Below, piece by piece: positions 1 to 24,065 of a DNA stretch of 64,000 nucleotides (the stretch's first letter is position 1; every line of letters begins with the position of its first letter). The DNA is taken from the NCBI GenBank assembly GCA_036426205.1, contig CM071569.1, positions 284,709,119 to 284,773,118 on the forward strand. The letters are read 5' to 3'. The notes beneath the pieces are model-generated. The model was not told the DNA's origin and ran no database searches. It saw nothing but the letters and a program-made list of their open reading frames with translations. This DNA is from Ascaphus truei. Its lineage: Eukaryota; Chordata; Amphibia; Anura; Ascaphidae. Position numbers and translations under genes: made by a program.

Positions 1-6080
<6,080 letters not shown>

Positions 6081-6968
6081 TAAAGTAACTGCGGTATTTC
6101 TGATGGAGCTCTACCAGCTGTGTGGGTCCTGGAGAATTGTAGATGTGTTGAACAAGAGAGAGTTCATCGTAGATGTTCAGATCTCGTAGTGTGATCAGAG
6201 CTCACACGTGTGTCTTTTTCTGGATGTAGATGTGTTCTGGTTCCAGTAGAAGAGCAACTTTGTAGAGTAGACATCAATCTGAGATACCTGAACCACAAAG
6301 GGTTTTGGGTGCAACAAGCGGCCTCTTTTTTTCAATTTTATCTTAATGGCATATTGATAAGTTTATGTCTGTGGTTAGAGGCAAATTTATTTTTATATGT
6401 AATCCCTGCTACAAAAGAATACACGCAGTGGACCGTGCAGAGGATCAGAGCGTCTGTGCACACTTAGTAGCAGGACTATAACTCCCAGAAGCCCCTGGTG
6501 AGAGAGGATCACAGGACAGGAGACATGGGATTGGATGAAATGTGGGAGCAGGCTGTCAGTTTATCAAGACACAGAAAGAGTTCAACTGCCATTTTTGAGA
6601 GTCACAGAGAGACAGTTAGTGACAGTCTGAGACCAGATACAGTTATGGGGAGTGCCAGACTGAGAGGCACACAGAGCGACAGTCCAGGACGTAAGAGAGC
6701 TGCACAAAAGAGGCCTTATTAAAGAGAGCGACTGGATAAAAGACACCCGGGAGGCCTTTTCTGCAACTATTGGGTATCCTTTTGTGTATTACACATACAC
6801 CTCAACATGTGTCACATTTAACAGGCCTGCAACACGACAACACACCATTTTGATAAGACATCCAACACAGTGCTGGCAATAAAATTAGCCTAAGGGACAT
6901 TGGACCCTGGGAATAGTATCAAGGACTATAGCACAGCGTCCTCATTTATTGTTTATGTACATGTATTA

Positions 6969-7275
6969 CAGGCATACCCCGCATTAACGTACGCAATGGG
7001 ACCGGAGCATGTATTTAAGCAAAAATGTGCTTAAAGTGAAGCACAACCTTTTTCCCACTTATCGATGCATGTACTGTACTGCAAACGTCATATACGTGCA
7101 TAACTGATGTAAATAACTCATGTGTAACAGGCTCTATAGTCTCCCCGCTTGCGCACAGCTTCGGTACAGGTAGGGAGCCGGTATTGCTGTTCAGGACGTG
7201 CTGACAGGCGCATGCGCGAGCTGCCGTTTGCCTATTGGGCGATATGTCCTTACTCGCGAGTGCACTTAAAGTATA
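6969..7275. mobile_element. MITE with ACAGGCATACCCCGC terminus
   Basis: The left end begins ACAGGCATACCCCGCATTAA after TA-rich sequence. The same unit is present in the opposite orientation at 39092-39413, where both ends can be aligned as terminal inverted repeats. The shared interior includes the CTCCGGTCCCATTGCGTACG and GGCAAACGGCAGCT blocks. The TA next to the terminus hints at a TA target (Tc1/mariner-like), but that is inference. The right edge is degenerate. Confidence 0.6.
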
Positions 7276-7784
7276 GTATACAAGGTGGTCCTCGGTATCT
7301 GACAGTCCGCTTTCCATCGAACGCCGTATCCGACACCGCATAGGAAAGATATACAGGGATATACCTAATAAGTAAACATGGGAAGGATATTGATCCAGGG
7401 ATTAATCCGATTGCCAATTCTTGGAGTCGGGAAGGAATTTATTTTTCCCCTTAATGGGTTTTTTGTTTGCCTTCCTCTGGATCAATAAGTAAGTATAGAT
7501 ATAGGATAAAGTATCTGTTGTCTAAATTTAGCATAGGTTGAACTTGATGGACGTACGTCTTTATTCAGCCTCATCTACTATGTAACTATAATGCAGTCCG
7601 CTGGACGCATTATCCGACGCTCACCGCCGCGGATTAACATGGACCGACGGTCCGGTATCAGGCGGCGGCTTGCGGGACGCATTCCAGTGAATAAGCGAGG
7701 ACCAACTGTACTAAGGGAGGAAGAACTCAAGCCCCACCACAGCACATATAGACTGAAAATAGAGGGGTTACATATACATTCCCG

Positions 7785-8060
7785 AGATGTGTGTGTATAT
7801 GTATGTGTGTATGTTTATATTTATGTATGTATATATACACACACACACACACACACACGTATACACACACACGTATACACATACACGTATACACACACAC
7901 GTGTATACACACACACGTGTATACACACATGTGTATATATATATTATAATTATATATTATATATTAATATTATATCTATATATATATATATATCTATTAA
8001 TCTTATATATATTATATATATATATATATATATACATATACACATATACACACACCTATT
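7785..8060. repeat. TG/CA and TA microsatellite tract
   Basis: Mixed (TG)n, (CA)n, CACGTGTATA-type and (TA)n tracts. They create open frames in several phases (for example 7591-8112) that are low-complexity and not coding. Confidence 0.9.
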
Positions 8061-8670
8061 TATCTCTGTCCTACTCAAAAACAAACAAAAAAAAACAACT
8101 TTCGGTGAATAAAGGGACGCTTCAGCTTCAGCGTTATTTTCCACCCTGAAGCTGCAATTAGATGTTGTCTTGATGAGTTCACTTTATAGGGAGAAAGATT
8201 TGCTCATCGCCCAATTTTCTTGGGTTGGAAGTGCGGCTAACATGTTCAATGACTGTGTATACGTGGTTGATCCCTTATGGGAATTAATTTGTCTTGATAC
8301 ACTGTTATTAACATTGGACTGCTTATATGGAGAACTGTCTACTAGAATTATACTAAAGAATTAAACATATGTATCGAATAGTTCTCTATAACTACTCCAC
8401 TACGGGGAATTTTAATAATACATTTGAACCATTTTTGTTATAATATTTTGATAATAAAAAATTATTATTTTCAGTTTCTATAATACCTATCCCTTAGTGG
8501 CTATGCTATTTACATAGAGGAGGTATTTATTGATGGACCATTATTGCCACAACATTAATTATTCTGGCATTGAGTGCATTGTGTTTGGGGTTTCTTTCGG
8601 ACCCTTCTTGGGTCAAATCTGTATGCCATGTTCAATGACTTGTAACTATATTTCCGATGAGCTGATATGA

Positions 8671-10727
<2,057 letters not shown>

Positions 10728-11689
10728 TAACCACGGGCCGCGTGGCCTTTCGCCTGTCTGTCATTTTAAACAACTTAAATCCCTGCCTATATTACTCATA
10801 TGTTGTCTAATGTCTTTACAATATGAATGTATAAAAAGAAATGTATTTATGTCTGTGTATATATACACACACACAGCTTTAGCCTCTCATGGGGAATGAA
10901 TCAAGTTTGCTGCTGGCAAGCTGCTATTTCCAACGGTTTTCAGGTATTTTCCTTACACCTCTCTGAAGCTGTGTGGCAAGCAAATAAAACAACAGCAGTT
11001 TTCATGCATCACTGAATTAAGCAAAGCAGCGATATTACAGGCTCCAGGTGCTTCCAAACAACATGTTTATCCCAAATGTAAAACCGTAAGTTAACATCCG
11101 CAGCAGCCATTGTGTTGCCGTCGGGTAGAGAGATGAAATAATGAGGTGGAATGGAAAGCACTTCTTGTATATTTGATAGCTCACACTATCTCAGATCGGA
11201 TCAGTAATTGCTTTTTGGCAAATAGGTTATTCATAATTCAGTAAGCTCCAATAGTGCTGTTCGGGGCACTGTGGTACGTCAACTTCCATTGACTTCGGTG
11301 GGAATTTCCGTGTGTTAGAGCCCCGATCGGCATTATTGCAGTTTATTGAATAACCCCCTTAGTATCAGATAACCTGTCGCAATGCTCAAAATCACTGTAT
11401 TCACCGCTTAAAGATACATATAACTATATATTACGTAAAGATACTTGATGACACAATCACAAGGTGCAAAATATGAAAAGCTAGTAAGCGGTCAGTTACT
11501 TTACCGTTTGTGCTATAGTACAAATTATTTACTCTAAAGCTTCATTTCTAACAAAGCGTTCGATTACATCTATTATTGTAACCCTCATAATGCTGAGCTA
11601 AAAGAGATTTGAATGCACGCGTAAAATGGATTGATCCAGAAGACTGTGAATCTGCTGGCATTATTTGAAGACAGGACTGGCGTGCCGGG

Positions 11690-12060
11690 ATCTGTAGCTG
11701 AAGTGATTACTGGTGTGCCGGAATCTGTAGCTGAAGTGATTACTGGTGTGCCTGGGTCTTTAGCTGAAGACATTACTGGTGTGCCGGGGTCTGTAGCTGA
11801 AGACATTACTGGTGTGCCGGGGTCTGTAGCTGATGACATTACTGGTGTGCCGGGGTCTGTAGCTGAAGACATTACTGGTGTGCCGGGGTCTGCTGATGAC
11901 ATTACTGGTGTGCCGGGGTCTGCTGATGACATTACTGGCGTGCCGGGGTCTGTAGCTGAAGACATTACTGGCGTGCCGGGGTCTGTAGCTGAAGACATTA
12001 CTGGCGTGCCGGGGTCTGTAGCTGAAGACATTACTGGTGTGCCGGGGTCTTTAGCTGAAG
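11690..12060. repeat. 33-bp minisatellite
   Basis: About eleven head-to-tail units of 33 bp with some 30-bp variants. The core contains GTGTGCCGGGGTCTGTAGCT and GAAGACATTACTGG. Because 33 and 30 are multiples of three, both strands stay open: the plus strand reads as repeats of TGVPGSVAEDI and the minus strand as repeats of DPGTPVMSSAT. No flanking coding signal or splice context supports expression. Confidence 0.92.
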
Positions 12061-12104
12061 GCCGTGGGCGCCCGCGGGGGGCAATTGGGGCCCATTGCAT
12101 TTAA

Positions 12105-12262
12105 CAAAAACTGTTGTCCGTTCCCAGCGTGCATTTATACAACCTGGGCTGTGCCTTCCCAGGCGTGCATTTATACAACCTGGGCTGGTGTTTCCAGGCG
12201 GGCATTTTACAACCCCAGGTTGTATAAATGCACGCCTGGGAAAGGCACAAGCCCAGGTTGCT
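12105..12262. repeat. Short array of 36-38-bp minisatellite
   Basis: About three to four units with the core CCCAGGCGTGCATTTATACA and ACCTGGGCTGTGCC. The last unit is inverted (TTGTATAAATGCACGCCTGG), making a small palindrome. The same unit forms a far longer array at 35340-36170, at the far end of the inverted duplication. That suggests the copy number is collapsed here or expanded or misassembled there. Confidence 0.85.
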
Positions 12263-13364
12263 TAAAATGAAAATGCGGCACTATATAGTTGTCCGGATGT
12301 CTAGCGTTTGTTTCCTCTCCTCTTATCTAGCTCTATTCTACCCATTTCTCCAAACCCAGTAGTTACCACCCAGCTCACGTAAGGGGGGACATGCATTCTT
12401 GCCTCCGAAACACCCCCCTGCTCAGCAGTCCCCTTAAAATTAGATCATTTACTACATTTTTTCTTCTTTTATTATTCAACTCTTAATGTCATTTTTAATG
12501 ATGTTTAATATATGGAGCATCCTTTGCTTTCTATAGCAGGCTTTAGCACACTGCCCCTGGAGTGCAAGATTTTTTTTAACAATTTCCAGTTTGTGGTCAT
12601 TTGTTGCCAATATCCCCAGCTGTTTGAGCTGCAAACTGTAACAATAGACAATGTTACCTTAGTAATATTAGGATACATTGTAGCTGCTGAGTTACACTGA
12701 CTGAAGGATTGATGGAAACGGAAAGGCGGCTATTTAGTGAACCCTGGGAAGCAGGATCTTTGCTGATCGATAGCGGGAGAACGTATCGATTGGCAGTTTG
12801 GGTAATCAAGGTAATCAAAGGCGGCAGATATTAAAACAAAAAAGCACTAACAAATACTATCACAACTCCGACAGCCAAACCCCCAGTCCCACGTACATGC
12901 ACAGCCTTCCAGAAATGACATCGCCCCTCCAGGCACCCGCACACAGAGCCTGGGGTGTCACTTTCTTTATTATGTCACAAGCACAAATATAACTCCCATA
13001 GCTTCAACCGGTAACTATACAGGAGATATGCATGCAGCATGTTGCATGAGAAGTCACTTCAGAATCAGATATGATTCAAACTGTGTAACCGCTCCACAGG
13101 GAGATGAAATAAATGACGCCCTGATGCAGGTGATCATCTTCCATACATTTATATCCATGCTGTGGCAGGAGACAAACTCCATTGCTTGTAGAATTAGATT
13201 TCTCTATCATTTTAACACAGTGACGCCATTAGTAAACTGACGTGGGTACGTGAAAAATGTCCGAATCCCTGGTAAGAAACGGATCTCACTTCTGCATTTT
13301 GCAATATACATATTTGGGGAGAATTCAACGTAGCTGGAAAAAACCCCCAAAATAAACAACTAGT

Positions 13365-13530
13365 TTGGGGTGGACAACTCCAGTCCTCAAGGGCCACCAA
13401 CAGGTCAGTTTTTCAGGATATCCTTGCTTCAGCACAGGTGCCTCACTCATAGGCTCAGTGTTCGACTGTGCTGAAGCTGGGATATCCTGACCTGTTGGTG
13501 GCCCTTGAGGACTGGAGTTGCCCTCCCGTG
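13365..13530. mobile_element. Palindromic hAT-like MITE, copy 1
   Basis: A fold-back element of about 170 bp. The arms carry CTCCAGTCCTCAAGGGCCAC, then CAACAGGTCAG and GGATATCC(C/T)TGCTTCAGCAC, repeated in reverse complement. This is one member of a family seen at seven independent places here. The termini are degenerate in this copy. The superfamily call rests on better-preserved copies with 8-bp target duplications, such as 43659-43840. Confidence 0.75.
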
Positions 13531-13719
13531 GTTTAGCTGGAACGTATTCGTTTCATCTGCTTCCTTAGAAAGCTTCGACAAGAAACAGAAGGTTTATAAT
13601 GCTCATTTTTCCAACATTTCCTTTTTCCATTTTTTCTATTAAATATTTGAATAGGTACGTTGACACGGTGTCTTTGTTGCTAGTTGTGCGTATTTAAATA
13701 AAAGAAATGTAGATTAGAT

Positions 13720-14029
13720 CAGGGGGGTGCACATTGGGGGGCGCAAGATTTTATAGGGGGGCGTGGCGGTTACAGAGGCCCCGCACCCGTCTCCAAGGCA
13801 TTTAAATTAAATGCCGGGGGAGGTGTTTGGCCTCTGTAACATCCCTAACATGCTGCCAGCCGGGTCTTCGGCGACGCGTCGCCATGGCAACGCATGGCAA
13901 ATGACGCTGCAGGGTCACGTGATGTCACATGACCCGCGGCATAATTTGACATCGGGTAGTAGGAGAGGGGGCGCGAGCGTGGTGCTGCGAGGTAGGGGGG
14001 GTGAAAGTCAAAAACTTTGCGCACCCCTG
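13720..14029. mobile_element. hAT-like MITE with exact 8-bp target duplication
   Basis: The element is bounded by the identical 8-bp direct repeats GATTAGAT at 13712-13719 and 14030-14037. The termini CAGGGGGGTGC and GCACCCCTG are inverted repeats of the CAGGGGTG type usual for hAT elements. The 310-bp interior is CpG-rich, with CCATGGCAACG- and GTCACGTGA-like stretches, and has no transposase. A second copy in the inverted arm lies at about 33565-33880. Confidence 0.85.
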
Positions 14030-14490
14030 GATTAGATGGATGAAAATAAACACAAGAAAATGATATATAAAAGGAATATAATACAAACACAGAAAGAATA
14101 AAAGCCCGCCTGTTAGTAAAGTACATGTTGGTAACACACACACAGGAAAAAGATACGCTCAATACTTGGAGCAATACACTGCTGCTCCGTGCAGGCAATG
14201 CCGACCAGATATTCTAATGAGATCAGATATAATAAGAAAGTGTTACCACATTATTCATAAGGACAATTATAGTCCTCAAGATTGAATAAATGCCGTTAAG
14301 TGAATATGAAGGTTGAGACCCAAGGTGACAATTCACGTAGTGTGTGTCCCCAGAAAAGTGCATCTTCCCTAATTTAACAAACCTACCCTCTGTCCTGGGG
14401 AAAAGACAACCTCAACATCCTGGAGTGTAAATCACTGAGGTCCTTTGGGTGGTGATGTGAAAATGTTTACAGGCCCCATGCTTTCACAAG

Positions 14491-14493
<3 letters not shown>

Positions 14494-14527
<34 letters not shown>
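14494..14527. repeat. (GT)n microsatellite
   Basis: About 17 GT units. The matching (CA)n lies at about 33072-33104 in the inverted arm. Confidence 0.95.
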
Positions 14528-14529
<2 letters not shown>

Positions 14530-14769
14530 ACTTGTGAGCACATTCACATGTCTTAGACAAGTCTGCTACCCTGCCTTTCACCATTATCACCCAACATACA
14601 ATGCTTCCACTGCAGCAAGGGATTCTGGGAAATTACATGAAATGGCCACACAATGTCACCTTTTGCCCAGAATCCCTTGCTGCAGTGGAAGCACTGTATG
14701 CTGGATGATAATGGTTGAAAGGCAGGGTTGCAGACCTGTCTAAGACATGTGAATGTGCTCACAAGTGAT
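14528..14769. repeat. Palindromic element, CACTTGTGAGCACATTCACA termini
   Basis: Starts CACTTGTGAGCACATTCACA and ends with its reverse complement. The interior holds the CTGCAGCAAGGGATTCTGGG block twice in opposite orientation. Related single or degenerate copies occur at about 5330-5440, 37960-38100 and 45680-46200, so it is a repeat family. The copy in the inverted arm lies at about 32827-33070. Confidence 0.8.
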
Positions 14770-14926
14770 ATTCTTGAAGTATAAAGGTTAATGAAACGCT
14801 CCACTGGAAGTGTTTCCCCTGCGGTGCTGGATGCGAGTGCATATTGTGCAACTGCAGATGTTACTTTTCCAATATCTGAATCCATTGTGGAAATTGTACT
14901 TTGTTAGTAGGTAATAATTATATTGA

Positions 14927-18064
<3,138 letters not shown>

Positions 18065-18589
18065 TAATATTACTATAGTAGTAACAGCCCCCCACTTGTT
18101 ACGTTTTTTAATTGTTTTTATAATTTGGGGTTTGAGGCTCTGGCGCTTTTCTCATCTCTGGAGGGCCTGTGGTTGCAGAGAAATCTACCTTTTGGTATTT
18201 GTAGTTTTCGTTTAGGAAATGAATATGGCTGCCAGGTCGCCTCCCTCCTGACGGGCGATAGGAATCTGCGATGTCTTCAGGGATGACCACGACAGCCATC
18301 TCGATTTATTTTCTTTTTGTCACCTGCAAATTTCTCAGGCCCAGGGAGGTTAGTGGGTGTGCGAAGCACTGTGCATTAGTTCAGACGGAAACCCCTGTTT
18401 AGATCACAAAAATGAGGGAAACGGTTGCTTTAATAAACTTCTTATTACATTTAATGTGCAAACGTTACATTGTCAGCCCAGTAAACATACTTTTATATAT
18501 GTTCTTCGAGACTTGGTGTAAAACAGGAACTGTTGCTGCACACCAATAAAAAAATATATACTTATATTCACCAGTGCTGGTTCAGGGAA

Positions 18590-18815
18590 CCCCTGTCTGC
18601 CCGCCAAGTTTCAGCAATCCGCTAAGAAGCCGGGCACAACGGATTTCTGAAAAAAAACCTATTTATTGGGCCAAGTAACGACGTGACGTTTCGGCGGGCA
18701 CAGCTGTGCAGCCAAACGTGAGAGGCAGCTGTGCCCGCCGCAACGTCACGTCGTTACTTGGCCCAATAAATAGTTTTTTTTGCAGAAATCTGTTGTGCCC
18801 GGCTTCTTATCTGAT
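18590..18815. mobile_element. Palindromic MITE (GCCGGGCACAAC arms)
   Basis: The arms carry AAGAAGCCGGGCACAAC, TTATTGGGCCAAGTAACGAC and GTGACGTT(T/G)CGGCGGGCAC and meet near 18710. The arms are nearly identical, which suggests recent activity or gene conversion. The mirror copy in the inverted arm lies at about 28790-29005. The family is unassigned. Confidence 0.75.
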
Positions 18816-21296
18816 TGCTTTGAGACTTGGTGACATTTAAGTTGTGAGCCCCTACACCAGGGAACCGGTCACTGGGCCACACCTCGTTTTAAAGCTGCAG
18901 TTCAGTCAATATCCTGCATATTTGTTTTTTTTTAATAAATCAGTTCTGTAGTAAGAAAAAATACTTTTAGCATTTTCTGTTTTTAAAAAAACAACTTTGA
19001 AAGACCAATTTTCTTGTATTCTATTTTAACAGCCATTTGCTAAGGCACTGCCCCTTCATGTCCTGTCACAAGCTCTGGCACACCCCTTTGTCAGCCCTGC
19101 CCTCCCTCTAGCACATGTCAGTGCAGGAGTGCTCATGAATATTCATGAGCTTCCACTGCCAGTCAAGCAGATTATAAACAAATGCCAGCTTTTAATATGT
19201 CACCAAATTTCGACCTATCAATACATGGAAAACGAATTGAGCTGCAGCTATATTGTTCTTTAGGTAATTAGAGATTGCCCACACAAAACTATTGAAGTAA
19301 AAAAATAAATGTAAAAAAAAAAAAAAAAAAAACTGAACTGCAGCTTTAATGATCAATAACAGATGTATGAATCTTGGCAACTTACTGTAAATGTACCTAA
19401 GGGACTTATAGCACTTAACTCCTAAAATCCAGTCCTCTCAGACAGCTTCACCCCCCCCCCCCCAAGTATTAACTTTACCAGCCTAACTTCAAATTTGACA
19501 AATAACCCATAAGCTGACGTCTTATTGATTGTTACTGATGTGATCTGCCCCTGTTGTCGGATGTTTACTGTTAGTTATGAATAAGAATACCAAAGAACAC
19601 ACATACACAAAGCAGGTCGTTTCTTACCAGGTCCTAATAGTACATCGCTGTCATGTCCTTAAAAACATAACGGCATCAGGATCACTTTGTTGCATCAACC
19701 ATGTGGCCTAAGGCCACGAGTCGTCCACAGAAGGTCCAGCTTGGCGAGACCCTATTTTAGTATAACAAAGTAAACATTTTTACATAACAATTCCACGTTA
19801 TAACACAAGGAGTCGGTCAATTCCTAGCTATCGTATAGTGAGCTTACATGTATAAATGCCAAAATAATACGTTATAGCGGATTCTCGGCCGTATAGCGGG
19901 GTCTTGAGCCCGTGTGGATCCTGCGCACTTAGTAAGGCCCCAAACTGCACCGTAGTGTGGGGGTATAACTGTCACTCACTGCAGGAGCTTTCTTAAGTCG
20001 CTCCCCATAATACTTTACATCCACAGCAGCAAGGCTTTGTGGGACGTGGCTTTGGAAGCTCCCGCAGTGAGTGACAGCTGTACCCCGCATGCTGCCTGCA
20101 CACAGAGGTGCAGTTTGGGGCCTTATTAACCACGTGTTCCCCCACGAGCTCAGGACACTATACTGCCTGGGACCGGTCACACAGGTTTGTTAGCGATAGC
20201 CTGACCAACAGGCAAAAAGATTTATTATTTAGTTAGGGGGTCACGGAACAAATATTTGCTAGCAGGGGTTGCACATAGTAAGAAAGGATGGGACCCGCTG
20301 CTCTAATCCACAGTGATCCAGTTTGCCCTGAGGAATCTCATCCACCTAGCAGTTTGCATGGGGATTTCATAGCAACATACAAATAGCTCTCTTCAGTCAA
20401 ACCTTCTAACAAAATCATTCAGTGGCTTTACTCCCAGGATTATCTTTTCTTACACATTTTATAATAGATTAAGCTGCAAATTATACATAAACTGCACCCC
20501 CTATGGTGGGTTCGTACACTCCGAAGTAAACCAGGGGATTAAAGTGAACATATACCTTTATCCAGCAGCTCTCTCGCACACGGCTATAGGATTCAATAAT
20601 AACTGCTGGAACGTCATATAGTACAGTAGTTATTCTCTGGGTTACACTGATATCCGTAACACGTTCTTTCTCTGGGAATTTAGTTGAGTTTTGAACCTTT
20701 AAAAAAAATTTACACAACATTTTAATAAGGATTTTATGTATTTGTACACAATAAAATAAGCAACATACAGTATAAGAAAATAGCAGAATTTGGTACAAGG
20801 ACTATTACAATTGTATATAGACTATTTCACTAATAAACATGATTCCAATGTGGCAATTCAGAGGCCTGATCCACCAATCCGCCGTCTCAGCCCTTTACTT
20901 ACAAAAAAGGTAGAACAAGAAGAAATGGAATTCGACAAAGGAAATGTGACAAAGCCGTTAAACGTTTGCACCAGTGGTATATAGCTCCGTTAAATGTACA
21001 ATGTTATATATTCACAGTTGCTGCAGATTACATTAATAATGCAGACATTACATGTAATGGTTATTGTTTACAGAGCTGCAGGATGCTCGGATACAAAGAA
21101 TATACCAAGTGAAAGCTTCTCATTCAGAAACTGCTATCGCCATCATTCTCTCTCTGTGCATTATTAGTTAAACCCCACTTCCAGGTGACATTCACCATGC
21201 TCCATCCAGTGGGCGGACCTCTCAACATAGCGCATTTACTGAATTCTTCTAGTTGGACTCAGTTACCTGACTGGTCAAGGTCAGCTTGTGCTAGAG

Positions 21297-21473
21297 CAGG
21301 GGTGGGCAACGCCAGTCCTCAAGGACCACCAACAGGCTGGGTATTGGGGATATCCCTGCTTCAGCAAAGGGGGTGCAGTCAAAGATGGAGGCACTGGTTG
21401 AGCCACCTGTGCTGAAGCAGGGATATCCTTAAAACCTGACCTGGCCCTTGAGGACTGGAGTTGCCCTCCTCTG
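21297..21473. mobile_element. Palindromic hAT-like MITE, copy 2
   Basis: Starts CAGGGGTGGGCAACGCCAGT and ends with the partial reverse complement GTTGCCCTCCTCTG. The flanking octamers TGCTAGAG and TTCTAAGG are similar but not identical, and fit an aged hAT target duplication (nTCTAGAn-like). The inner arms carry GGATATCCCTGCTTCAGCA. The mirror copy lies at about 26146-26322. Confidence 0.75.
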
Positions 21474-21919
21474 TTCTAAGGACCCCAAAGATAAGTTCTT
21501 TCCGAAGTTGTTTCGTAGTTATCCAAGACGTGTATTTAAAACATTCATATATTAATTGCAGTGTGTTGCTAGGTGTTTGTGTTATGCAAGATTCCCAAAT
21601 CTCTACATATTCGCATCCATTTGTGTCCAATAATAAAGGATTGCTTTCAGAGCGGCTAGAACGGCCATATGTACGTACGATTTGTGATATTGGTTGTTTT
21701 GCGGTTATATTTACATTGTACGCCCCTGGGTAAAGTCCCGCAGGGTCTGACGAGAAGTCAGTGTAATGAAAGATGTCCAGAAACGTTTTCTTTTGGGGCA
21801 GTCCCAGAAGTGATGTACGAGGTCTGATTTGGGGAAATTGCACATCTCGTATGCACTGACCGTGACCCCTTGCAGACACCCTTATCAGGATACCCTCCTA
21901 CTGTCTCTGTAAGTATTTA

Positions 21920-22080
21920 CCACATAGATTGTAAGCTCTTCAGGGCAGGGACTCCCTTTCCTAATGTTACTTTCATGTTGAAGCGCTTCATCCCATTATG
22001 TGTTATATTATGCCACGTGTATTACTGCTGTAGATCACTATGTACCAGGATGGCTCTATATAAATAAAGATGTATGTATA
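21920..22080 (+). repeat. Non-LTR/SINE-like repeat tail
   Basis: Contains GATTGTAAGCTCTTCAGGGC, AGGGACTCCC, then GCTCTATATAAATAAA and an AT-rich tail. This layout is common at the 3' ends of interspersed repeats in amphibian and fish genomes. Related pieces occur at about 48335-48450 and 51130-51180, and the mirror copy is at 25550-25730. The family assignment (CR1/L2-like tail or a SINE using it) is inference. Confidence 0.5.
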
Positions 22081-22089
22081 TATATATAT

Positions 22090-22840
22090 GGGGAAAAAAG
22101 GAGGAGAGAGCGCACGCCCATAGCGTAAAATTGTATTTTAATGAGGGGAGGGGGAAAGGGGGGGTAAAAAATGCACTCACAAGGGTACAATAAAATCAAG
22201 CATTTGTGATATAATCACCACCATCCGGTACGTATCTGCAACGTCTTGGGGCAGTCCCAGTCTTGCAGTCTCAGGATCGTACTCCTAAACAGATGTCCAG
22301 AGCAGATGGTATTCACTCCTGCAGTATAAGAGTCCTGTAAGATGGCTCCGTATTATAGGAGTTTCTGCAGCAGTGCGCATGGATCAGTCCGTTCCAGCGC
22401 TCGTTGATGACGTCAGTGTCAATGCGTCTGACGTGATGACGCTCCCTGACGCGTTTCGTCACTCTCGGGTAACTTTCTCAAAGGGTAGTGTGGAGATGGG
22501 GGAGGTCCGGTATTATATAGAGAGTCCAATCATCTCAATTACTTTGATCGTCCACCCATTCTCAGCTGAAAGTGCTAAGTGCTCCTACATATATACAAAT
22601 GCCTTAATTCAAGTTTTAAAAATAAAAAATATCTAAAAGTACTTAAAGAAGCTTGTTGGATTGGAGATAAACAGTACATATTTTGTCACATGAGATATAT
22701 AGCTCGCCATAAAAGAATCCCAAGGGGAACTACCTTCCAAATAATAAAACATCAAAGTCACATTAGATAGATTCATCACAAAAACAATGTTGAATATAAT
22801 TTTAAGACTAACAAATAGATGGAGGTATATGGATCAAACA
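22090..22840. mobile_element. Element with GGAGAGAGCGCACGCCCATAG end
   Basis: Begins after a (TA)n run with a purine-rich end, then CGCACGCCCATAGCGTAAAA, and carries the internal motif ACGCGTTTCGTCACTCTCGG at about 22450-22470. It occurs three times in the window: here, forward again at about 24070-24795, and reversed at 24800-25545. The purine-rich end, GCGC near the terminus and ACGCGTTTCG-type interior are shared with the elements at 38135-38591 and 49575-50440. Confidence 0.65.
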
Positions 22841-23542
22841 ATGAACCACATGAAGCTCCCCCCTAAATTCATTCTGGCCCATATTACATAAAACATCACA
22901 GGGGTCATGACAAATAGATGACATAAAAATCATATATCATATAACATATAAACACTATACGTGATAATTATTTAACCCCTTAAATGACAAATATCCCAAT
23001 GACCTATGTAAACCAGGAGATATTAGGAAATACATAACAAACATATTCAATACCTATGCCACGGACAAAGTCAGCTGTCAGGAATAGTGGGATAAATGGA
23101 TAAAACAGTATATAAAAAAGTATATAAAAAAGTATATTAGAAAAATATATATAAAAATATTTTTATATATATAAAAAATATATATATAACTATATAACTA
23201 TATAAAAGTGTTTCTCAAAACCTGTTAGTGCATTTCAATAACCTCGTGATTTTATTAAGTGCTCAGTGAAAGTAAATAATTGAACTGCTATTTAAATGTG
23301 TATCTAATACTAGGATTAATTCCATGTGTTTGAAAGAAGTGCCTAGAATGTGTAAAAGTATATGTAGGAAGAATAATATAATATTATCATTAAGGTGTAT
23401 ATGTGTGTTAATCTAACTAACCATAGAACCCATGAATGATATCCAATATTTGTGAAAAAATCAATTAAAATAATCAATAAAAATTATATAATGTCTAATA
23501 AAAATTGTTTGAAACAATAAGTTTATTAAAAACATATATATT

Positions 23543-23579
<37 letters not shown>

Positions 23580-24065
23580 ATATTGTGTGTACATTCTTGG
23601 AAGGATGGTGATGACCCCTACTCAGAGGCAGGAGGAGGGACCGGGGCACAGATAGAGATGGGAAGGGAGGGGGAGGATTGGGTAATGGAAATGGTGGGAA
23701 GGGGGATATAGTATATATATATATATATATATATATACGACAAACAAAAAAGAAAAAAGCAGCGCCTCTATTAAGCCAAAACCATAAAGTGCATGAACTT
23801 ATAAAATAAAAAATTAATAAATTATAAGTATATATTAAATAAACATAATAAAACTATTAGTATATAAAATTATATATATAATCAATTCAATCAAACTATA
23901 AACCAGAACTAATTAAATAATATATGATATAAATATGCAACATAAAATATCAAAAACAGAGAAAAAAGAGTATAAAAACCAGTCCTCAAAAATAAGTCCA
24001 GTATTGATGTGGGTTCCGGTATGGAGGGTCTCCGGCAGCTCTCAGTGTGGTCAAACCAAGTCCAC
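22841..24065. other. polq: AT-rich spacer between the two arms
   Basis: Not part of the inverted duplication. It is AT-rich, with (TA)n runs at about 23545-23577 and 23707-23737, a short GGAGGAGGG-type G-rich piece at about 23625-23705, and the start of another purine-rich-ended element at about 23740 (AAAAAAGCAGCGCCTCTATT). No coding signal. Confidence 0.6.

Noticed and set aside
6498..6722. 74-codon open frame, considered as an extra POLQ exon or small gene
   Set aside because: No POLQ homology, and the preceding and following POLQ exons join in frame without it. Flanked by repeat-like sequence.
11585..12104. 157- and 171-codon repeat proteins on opposite strands
   Set aside because: Generated by the 33-bp minisatellite. 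Mutual overlap on both strands argues against coding.
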